Below, one piece after another: positions 6,537 through 13,082 of a DNA stretch of 13,082 bases. The DNA lies in the NCBI GenBank assembly GCA_023411445.1, contig JAEYOT010000477.1, positions 1 to 13,082 of the forward strand. Direction: 5' to 3'. The stretch comes from Pseudomonadota bacterium (GTDB taxonomy: Bacteria; Myxococcota_A; Polyangia; Polyangiales; Polyangiaceae). How positions within the stretch are numbered: position 1 is the stretch's first letter; the number at the start of each line of letters is the position of its first letter. Both the position numbers and the translations under genes were made by a program. The notes under the pieces were generated by a model. That model saw only the letters and a program-made list of their open reading frames with translations. It had not been told where the DNA came from and searched no databases.

Positions 6537-7102
6537 TCGACGTCGCGCACGAGTCCTCACCGATGCCGGGGGAGCGCCACAACGGCGACGCCGTGCTGGT
6601 GCGGCAGAGTCACGGCGGCGAGCACGTGCTCGCGGTGTTCGATGGTCTCGGGCACGGCCCGGACGCGGCGCAGGCGTCGCGAGCGGCGGTGGAGCTGCTA
6701 TCGGTCTTGCCGCTGGGCACCAGCGTGCTGGACGCGATGCAGGAGATTCACCAGAAGCTGCGCGGTACGCGCGGCGCCGCAGGCACGCTCCTCATCATCA
6801 AAAATCGCAAGCTGGAGATCTGCGCCGTTGGCAACGTGGCGCTGATGTGCACCGGCTGCTCAGTACCGCTGGTGCTGTCGGCGGGGGTGTTGGGGCATCA
6901 GGTCAGCCGCTTTCGCGTCGGCGCGTGCGAGGTCCCGGCGGGCGCGCGGCTAGCGTTGCTGTCGGACGGCATCTCCACGCGCTTTCGGCTGGAGGAGTAT
7001 CGCCAGCTGGCGCCAGCGGCCGCTTGTCGTGAAATTATGATGCGCTACCGCCGTAAGGAAGACGACGCCAGTGTGCTGGTCGCGGACGTGAAGGAAACCT
7101 GA
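6533..7102 (+). CDS. RsbX-like PP2C/SpoIIE-type serine phosphatase
   Basis: The product is 189 aa starting at GTG 6533, which overlaps the previous stop. Its metal-binding and catalytic motifs follow the PP2C/SpoIIE order: NGDAVLV with Asp19, VFDGLGHG with Asp37-Gly38, ALLSDG with Asp145, and a terminal KEDDASVLVAD with Asp177/178. The short single-domain build and motif spacing fit RsbX, which resets stressosomes by removing phosphate from RsbS and RsbR. Directly following an RsbT-like kinase gene, it probably reverses that kinase's action. No sensor domain and no membrane segment are present. All expected acidic residues are there, so the enzyme should be active. Confidence 0.88.
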   Translation: MIDVAHESSPMPGERHNGDAVLVRQSHGGEHVLAVFDGLGHGPDAAQASRAAVELLSVLPLGTSVLDAMQEIHQKLRGTRGAAGTLLIIKNRKLEICAVGNVALMCTGCSVPLVLSAGVLGHQVSRFRVGACEVPAGARLALLSDGISTRFRLEEYRQLAPAAACREIMMRYRRKEDDASVLVADVKET

Positions 7103-7108
7103 GCCTGG

Positions 7109-7570
7109 ATGCCCACGTTCCCGATCCGCGAGCGCCTGGACGTGTACGCGCCGCGGCAGGCCTTAGCGGGTCTGGCACTACAGCTCGGCTTTCAGCGCCG
7201 CGAGGTGGCGGAGCTGGCGATCGTGATCTCGGAGCTGTGTAGTAACATTGTGAAATACGGGGTGCGCGGCAGCCTGGAGCTGGAGCGCGTGCAAGACGCC
7301 GTGTGGGGCGTCGGTATCGCCATCGTTGCGCACGATATCGGCCCGAAGTTTCGAGACTTGAAGCTAGCGCTACAAGACGGCTTCGACGATCAGGGGCCGA
7401 TCGATCCGGGCGCCTTGATGAGGCGCGGCGGCTTGGGCATTGGCTTGGGCGCCGTGCGCAGGCTCACGGATACGTTGCACGTCGACTACCACGCTGAGGG
7501 CAAGTCGATACGGGTGGTGCGTTACCTGAGGCGGCCGCCGCGCAAGTCATCATTGCCGCCGCGCTTCTAA
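7109..7570 (+). CDS. Second anti-sigma-type GHKL ATPase (RsbT/RsbW-like), divergent G1 box
   Basis: The product is 153 aa starting 6 nt after the phosphatase stop. It has an RsbT/RsbW-type N-box SELCSNIVKYG (Asn46), a G1-like HDIGPK with Asp76, and a G2-like GGLGIGLGAVRRL (107-119). In active relatives the G1 box reads D-x-G-P-G; here the last Gly is Lys80, followed by a long acidic insert (residues 81-105) up to the G2 box. ATP binding may be changed, or the insert may be a lid adapted to a partner. The basic, proline-rich tail (RRPPRKSSLPPRF) is unlike RsbT. It ends the three-gene operon and is probably a second switch partner that binds a STAS or sigma-type protein encoded elsewhere. No sigma factor gene is seen in the window. 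Confidence 0.8.
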   Translation: MPTFPIRERLDVYAPRQALAGLALQLGFQRREVAELAIVISELCSNIVKYGVRGSLELERVQDAVWGVGIAIVAHDIGPKFRDLKLALQDGFDDQGPIDPGALMRRGGLGIGLGAVRRLTDTLHVDYHAEGKSIRVVRYLRRPPRKSSLPPRF

Positions 7571-9366
<1,796 letters not shown>

Positions 9367-9386
9367 AGCTCGCGCTGGAGGTGCTC

Positions 9387-9917
9387 ATGAAGCAGCACGA
9401 AGTCAGGGCCGAAGAGTTCAAGGCGGCGATGGGGTCCTTCGCTGCGGGTGTCACCATCGTCACCACGCTGGACGCGCGCGGCGCACCTCAGGCGGTGACG
9501 GCCACCGCCTTCACCTCCGTATCGCTGCAGCCGCCGCTGTGTCTGATCTGCATCGACAAGCGCACGCGCACGTACGAGCCGCTCCTGCTCAAAGGCCATT
9601 TCGCGGTGAACATGCTGCGGGCCGAGCAGGAGTGGCTGTCCGAGCGCTTCGCCAGCAGGGTGCAAGATCGCTTTGCCAGCGTGGCTTGGTATGCGGGCGC
9701 CGTCACCGGCTGTCCGCTGATCGAGGACGCGCTGGTCAGCTTGGAGTGCCGTGTGGTGGAGGTGCACCAAGGCGGCGATCACGACATCTTCATCGGCAGC
9801 CCGCTCTCGGTATGCGTCAATGAGGGCGCGCCGCTCGTCTACTTCCGAGGCAGTTATTCCAGCTTGCCGCCGCCGCCCCTGCTCGACGAGCTACCGTCGG
9901 CCGCGGCCGCGCAGTGA
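9387..9917 (+). CDS. Flavin reductase (HpaC/PrnF-like) partner of the halogenase
   Basis: The product is 176 aa of the short-chain flavin reductase family, which uses NAD(P)H to make free reduced flavin for two-component halogenases and monooxygenases. Motifs: GSFAAGVTIVTT (16-27), the flavin-binding stretch TATAFTSVSLQPPLCL (38-53), FAVNML, and the C-terminal HDIFIGSPLSV plus PLVYFRGSY. ATG 9387 has GGAGG 5 nt before it and lies 20 bp after the halogenase stop; a GTG at 9363 overlapping that stop is possible and would add 8 residues. Position directly behind a flavin-dependent halogenase makes FADH2 supply its evident job. A Pro/Ala-rich tail follows the domain. No anomalies were seen. Confidence 0.92.
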   Translation: MKQHEVRAEEFKAAMGSFAAGVTIVTTLDARGAPQAVTATAFTSVSLQPPLCLICIDKRTRTYEPLLLKGHFAVNMLRAEQEWLSERFASRVQDRFASVAWYAGAVTGCPLIEDALVSLECRVVEVHQGGDHDIFIGSPLSVCVNEGAPLVYFRGSYSSLPPPPLLDELPSAAAAQ

Positions 9918-9929
9918 CCAGGAGGCCCC

Positions 9930-10943
9930 ATGGAGCAAGAAAGCAGCAAGTTTCCGTCGGTGGTGCCGCGCGCGGACATCCCCGTGGCGTCGAGCATCGA
10001 CGAGGGCAATTTCGAGGTGCGCCCGTTCGCCGCGCACCAAGTGCTGAGCAGCATGTTGCCGCCCGCGGACGTCGCGCTGGCCTGGACGCGCGCCGGCGCG
10101 GGGCGAGACGTGGAGCTGCGCTCTCACCCGACGCCGGGCCTGCTGATCGTGCTGGAAGGTCGCGCGGTGCTGATCGGCGGCATGAGCCGCACCGTGGAAG
10201 CGGGAGACGTGATCACGGTGCCGAAGGATCACCCCTATGGCTTCACGGCGGTGGGGCCGCAGGGGCTGCACGCGCTGCACGTCTCCTTCGAGGGCGGCGC
10301 CGCCACCAGTGAGCGCGGCGCCTCTCTCTCCTCGCTGCTAGCGCGGAACGACGAGCGTCTGCAGACGACGCTGAACAACAGCTTCTTTTCCCTACTGCGC
10401 GGGCGCGGAGTGGATAACGAGCAGAAGCGGCAGGCGATGCGGGAGTGCCTGCGCGTCTTCTCGGACGGCTTTCAAACGCACCTGTTCACGCGCCAAGCCA
10501 TGTGTCGGGATCCGGAGTACGCTGCAGCCTTTCACGAGCACCTGACGGAGGAGCTGGGCCACAACCAGCTGTTGCCCGACACCGCCACGTCCCCGGGGGC
10601 CAACGATCCCGTGCTGCGCGCGATGGCCAGCTGGTTCTGCCACCAGATGGTGGCGCTGGATAACGCGGAAAAGGCGGTGGTGAACTTGGTGCTGGAGAGC
10701 GGGGCGTACTACGTGTGCACGCTCAGCCAGCCGCTATTTGAAGGCCACGCTTCGCACGGCTTCTTCTCGACGCACGCGGAGGACGACGAGCGCCACAAGG
10801 AGCTCAGCGTCGGCTTGCTCGAGGGCCTGCACCCACAGGTATACGCGCGCCTGCTGCAGGTGCTGGACAAGACCTGGGACATGGTCGACGCGATGACGCA
10901 GCGCTTCGCCTATTTCATCGAGCTGAAAGCCAGCAGCAGCTGA
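9930..10943 (+). CDS. Cupin + heme-oxygenase-like diiron oxidase (HDO) fusion, ligands intact
   Basis: The product is 337 aa. Residues about 30-120 form a cupin-like beta barrel (SHPTPGLLIVLEG, then AGDVITVPKDHPYGF), with only one His per cupin motif, so metal binding there is doubtful. Residues about 140-335 are all helical and carry an HDO/TENA-like signature: Glu208-x2-His211 in EELGHN, a probable Glu256 in LVLES, and His282-x3-Asp286-x2-His289. This 3-His/3-carboxylate pattern is that of diiron oxidases such as UndA, CADD, BesC and SznF, which use O2 to cleave or N-oxygenate amino acids and acids. AGGAGG lies 5 nt upstream of the ATG, 12 bp after the reductase gene. In this operon the substrate is probably chlorotryptophan or a derivative; that is inference. 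I do not recognise this cupin-HDO fusion as a characterised enzyme. Confidence 0.75.
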   Translation: MEQESSKFPSVVPRADIPVASSIDEGNFEVRPFAAHQVLSSMLPPADVALAWTRAGAGRDVELRSHPTPGLLIVLEGRAVLIGGMSRTVEAGDVITVPKDHPYGFTAVGPQGLHALHVSFEGGAATSERGASLSSLLARNDERLQTTLNNSFFSLLRGRGVDNEQKRQAMRECLRVFSDGFQTHLFTRQAMCRDPEYAAAFHEHLTEELGHNQLLPDTATSPGANDPVLRAMASWFCHQMVALDNAEKAVVNLVLESGAYYVCTLSQPLFEGHASHGFFSTHAEDDERHKELSVGLLEGLHPQVYARLLQVLDKTWDMVDAMTQRFAYFIELKASSS

Positions 10944-10954
10944 GTGCAGGAGAG

Positions 10955-11998
10955 ATGGGAAAAACGATGGAGCACCTTCAAGTCATCTCGCGCAACGCCA
11001 TCCCCCCGATCGAAGCCAGTGAGCGCAGCGGTGAAGCTCGAGAGCTCGGTGAGCTCAGGGATTTTCGCTGGAACGCGCTGCTGCGTGAGTTCATGCCCGC
11101 TTCGCCCGGCTTCTCCGTGCGTTGGGTGCGGCTCAAACAGCACGAGGTGCTCGTGCCTCAGCCGCACTCCACACAATCTTTGCTGGTCTTCTTCGCCGGC
11201 AGCGGCAACATGCTTGGAGATCATCCGCGGCCGGTGGCGAAGGATGACGTGGTGGTCGTGCCGCCTGGCTGCACGCACGCGTACGTGGGCGGTCCGGATG
11301 GCCTACAAGCCGTGTCCATCCAGTTCGGCGAAGGGCACGCGCTGGAGCCCGAGCGGCCCCGCGTGCAGATCGCGCCCGAGGACAGCTTCGACGAGGTGTT
11401 GGCATACCACCGGCGTCGGCTGGAGCAGTTCCGGCGCCTGCCGTTGTTCGACCTGCTCACGGACGGCACGCTGGACGACTTCGCCAAGCGCAAGGTCATG
11501 CTGGACGCGATTCAGATCTGGCTGGCGGGCAGCCAAATGGCGCTATTTTCACGGCAAGCAGGCTGCGTGGATCCGCGCTTCGCCAGCTTGTTCTTGCAGG
11601 ATATGAACGAGGAGGCGATGCGCACGGCCGTCGGCGACGAGCTGCCGTACGGCACGCTGCGCAAGCCGCCACGGCACGACCCCACGCTGGACGCGATCAG
11701 CTCTTGGTTCTCCTACCAAATGCTCGTGCTGGACAACGTGGAGAAGCTGGCCCTGCACCACGTGGTGCGGAGCGCGACCGCCGCCTACTACGACGCGGTC
11801 GCGCCGCTGCTCGCCTTGCATGCTCCGGACGAGCTCGGCGAGCGCGCGGAGCGCCTGGAGGGCGCCCTGCTCGGTGAAGAGACGCTCAGGCAGCAGGCTC
11901 CGCGCACTCACCGCCGGCTGCGCCTCCTCATCGAGGAGGCGTGGGACATGCTGTCTGCCATATCCGATCGCGTGGTCGAGCTCACGCGAGCCGGCTGA
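10955..11998 (+). CDS. Cupin + HDO-like paralog lacking metal ligands (probable pseudoenzyme)
   Basis: The product is 347 aa, a diverged paralog of the preceding protein with the same two-domain plan. Shared landmarks: cupin motifs (PQPHSTQSLLVFFAG; VVPPGCTHAYVG), FSRQAGCVDP matching FTRQAMCRDP, DAISSWFSYQMLVLDNVEK matching the same helix, and AWDMLSAI matching TWDMVDAM. The metal ligands are changed: Glu208-x2-His211 becomes Glu220-x2-Arg223, Glu256 becomes Arg272, and no H-x3-D-x2-H remains (the nearest string is His289-x3-Glu293-x2-Glu296). It should not hold a diiron centre, so it is more likely a structural or substrate-binding partner. AGGAG lies just before ATG 10955; ATG 10967 is an alternative. 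It starts 11 bp after its paralog and ends the operon. Confidence 0.72.
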   Translation: MGKTMEHLQVISRNAIPPIEASERSGEARELGELRDFRWNALLREFMPASPGFSVRWVRLKQHEVLVPQPHSTQSLLVFFAGSGNMLGDHPRPVAKDDVVVVPPGCTHAYVGGPDGLQAVSIQFGEGHALEPERPRVQIAPEDSFDEVLAYHRRRLEQFRRLPLFDLLTDGTLDDFAKRKVMLDAIQIWLAGSQMALFSRQAGCVDPRFASLFLQDMNEEAMRTAVGDELPYGTLRKPPRHDPTLDAISSWFSYQMLVLDNVEKLALHHVVRSATAAYYDAVAPLLALHAPDELGERAERLEGALLGEETLRQQAPRTHRRLRLLIEEAWDMLSAISDRVVELTRAG

Positions 11999-12001
11999 AG
12001 C

Positions 12002-12580
12002 TCACCACGACACGACGTACGTGCAGCTGTTGCCGCCCTTCTTGCGGCACTCAGCGCCGTTGTCGTGCGCCACGCGCGCTGCCGCCTCGAACTTCATGGC
12101 GAACGCGTGGATGAGCCCGCGATCGAACTCACACGGGTAGGGGTTCTCGAACTTGAGCGTGAGGCGCTGCTCGCCTTCGGCGAAGGTGCACGTCACCTTG
12201 CCGATGCCCTCGATCAACTTGCCCGTCGCCGGATCGAACATCACCTCGCCGTTCTTGCGGTGGTTGAGGTGGAAGGCCGCGTTGAGGTTGGCGAACACGG
12301 AGCGAATGTCCGTGACGTGCGGCGGCAACGCCACATTCTCCGGTACTTTCTTGCCGATCGAGTACAGCGAGTTCAAACCCACGTCCTTGGCGATCGCGTT
12401 GTAGACCGCGAGCCACTTGTCGAGGCTGTACCAGGCGTTGCGATCGATTTGCGCGCCCTTCGCGGCGAGCCCGTATTGCGCGATGTACTTGTTGACGACC
12501 GATGGGTACTGCTGAAACGCGTCCAACACCGCGCCGATCGAAACGCCGCCGACCTCGATCCCAGGGAACCGTTCTTCCAT
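12002..12580 (-). CDS. Hypothetical protein, V4R/heme-NO-binding-like
   Basis: The product is 192 aa, cytoplasmic, with no signal peptide. It starts with a helical region (VSIGAVLDAFQQYP; WYSLDKWLAVYNAIAKDVG; LYSIGKKV), continues with a beta-rich part and NPYPCEFDRGLIHAFAMKF, and closes with GGNSCTYVVSW. A helical start with a VG--LYSIG element and a terminal G-x-x-C-x-Y-x-x-SW resembles V4R and heme-NO-binding-like folds common in myxobacteria, which bind small ligands; this is fold-level resemblance only. ATG 12580 has GGAGG directly before it; a longer frame to 12706 has weaker composition. The gene faces the halogenase operon tail-to-tail with a 3-nt gap (11999-12001), so the two transcripts must overlap at their ends. 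A role as a sensor for the pathway product is possible but unsupported. Confidence 0.7.
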   Translation of the reverse strand: MEERFPGIEVGGVSIGAVLDAFQQYPSVVNKYIAQYGLAAKGAQIDRNAWYSLDKWLAVYNAIAKDVGLNSLYSIGKKVPENVALPPHVTDIRSVFANLNAAFHLNHRKNGEVMFDPATGKLIEGIGKVTCTFAEGEQRLTLKFENPYPCEFDRGLIHAFAMKFEAAARVAHDNGAECRKKGGNSCTYVVSW

Positions 12581-12929
12581 GCCTCCGTGCTCCGAGCTTG
12601 ATGGTTGTGCGCCGGCAACTCGTGCCGGACGCAGATGAGGGACTAGAGAAACCACCAGCCAATCACAACCCGGCGCGGTTATCTGCACACGTTCGTGTTG
12701 GCGCACTGCTGCCTACACCGACGCAGCAGAAGCGTGTCGCAACTTTGAGCATGTTTGTTTTTCCAGTTCGTGACAGACGCCAACACGATGTCATCAGCGA
12801 CAACTCCGATAGTGGTGTCGCTCATCACCCTTTGCTGTGGTCGCTCGGCCGGCCGCGCTCGCGCGCTGGACCACGAGGCTTTTTCGGCAGTATCGTTCTC
12901 CGTTCTGGCGCGATGTACGCGCGCAGCGG
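12581..12929. promoter_or_regulatory. Divergent region between the V4R-like gene and the STAS gene
   Basis: No gene is supported here. An 11-bp perfect inverted repeat, TCGTGTTGGCG (12693-12703) and CGCCAACACGA (12778-12788), spans 74 nt that include an AT-richer stretch (TTTGTTTTTC). A second pair, AGCGACA (12796-12802) and TGTCGCT (12816-12822), has a 13-nt spacer. ACACG-TT-CGTGT (12687-12698) overlaps the left arm of the first repeat. These may be paired operators. No convincing -35/-10 pair was found. Confidence 0.4.
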
Positions 12930-13082
12930 ATGAGGCCGCTTCGTTACATGGATCCAGGCTACCAGCGCATTCCCATCATCAAACTGTGGACGCTCTTGCT
13001 CGTGCCTCTCCAAGGCGAGCTCACCGATCAGCTGGCGAATCAGCTCACCTCCGAGGTGCTGTCTCGTATCCACGAAGATGGC
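12930..13082 (+). CDS. RsbS-like STAS-domain protein, 5' part only
   Basis: The frame from ATG 12930 runs open to the window end (51 codons). It contains RIPIIKLWTLLLVPLQGELTD followed by a helical QLANQLTSEVLSRI and HEDG. This is the start of a STAS domain as in RsbS, where the first strand reads IPI-KL---LLV and is followed by LDD or LTD. RsbS is the stressosome scaffold protein phosphorylated by RsbT; the conserved Ser and its loop lie beyond the window. ATG 12948 (MDPGYQRIP) is an equally plausible start, since RsbS proteins begin just before the first strand; neither has a strong ribosome site. Its product is a candidate partner for the RsbT-like kinase and RsbX-like phosphatase encoded at 5907-7102, or the first member of another cassette continuing to the right. 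Confidence 0.75.
   Translation, partial: MRPLRYMDPGYQRIPIIKLWTLLLVPLQGELTDQLANQLTSEVLSRIHEDG

Noticed and set aside
12065..12601. A 178-codon plus-strand open frame opposite the V4R-like gene
   Set aside because: It is Leu/Arg/Val-rich shadow-type composition without motifs or a ribosome site. The minus-strand frame has a GGAGG site and a family-like C-terminus.

Overview
The window is GC-rich and looks like a Myxococcota chromosome, most likely Polyangiales (Sorangium or Polyangium relatives). The clues are codon use, a Gly/Ala-rich lipoprotein start, many partner-switching (Rsb-type) regulators, and a PrnA-like tryptophan halogenase of a kind also known from myxobacteria. This assignment is inference from style; no rRNA or marker gene is present.

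Layout. (A) 1-1893, minus strand: a GT1-type glycosyltransferase, a small secreted DUF2141-like protein 10 bp behind it, then the 5' end of a lipoprotein gene cut by the window edge. (B) 1894-2483: a long divergent regulatory region rich in dyads, with a promoter candidate at 2325-2351 and an RNA-type hairpin at 2429-2447. (C) 2484-4960, plus: a soluble hybrid histidine kinase with a degenerate receiver, overlapping by 4 bp a receiver-EAL protein with all EAL catalytic residues. (D) 5248-5694: a small LuxR-type HTH protein. (E) 5907-7570: a tight three-gene operon for an RsbT-like kinase with an extra N-terminal module, an RsbX/SpoIIE-type phosphatase, and a second RsbT/RsbW-like ATPase with an altered nucleotide-binding motif; a perfect TATAAT precedes it. 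(F) 7777-11998: a four-gene operon for a tryptophan 7-halogenase, its flavin reductase, and two paralogous proteins made of a cupin domain plus a heme-oxygenase-like diiron oxidase (HDO/TENA-like) domain. It is preceded by three copies of CGTAAACG. (G) 12002-12580, minus: a V4R-like hypothetical protein, tail-to-tail with the operon and only 3 nt away. (H) 12581-12929: regulatory DNA with an 11-bp long-range inverted repeat. (I) 12930-end, plus: the start of an RsbS-like STAS protein.

Working model. Regions C, D, E and I are signal transduction: phosphorelay, c-di-GMP turnover and stressosome-type partner switching. Region F reads as a compact pathway without an NRPS or PKS. Reduced flavin from the reductase feeds the halogenase to give 7-chloro-tryptophan, and the cupin-HDO proteins would oxidise or cleave that product or a derivative. 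The first cupin-HDO keeps an E-x2-H, E, H-x3-D-x2-H set of metal ligands. The second has lost them while keeping the scaffold, which suggests an active/inactive partner pair. This cupin-HDO pair attached to a chlorotryptophan module is the best candidate for an undescribed system here. No tRNA, rRNA, CRISPR array, transposase or integrase was seen.
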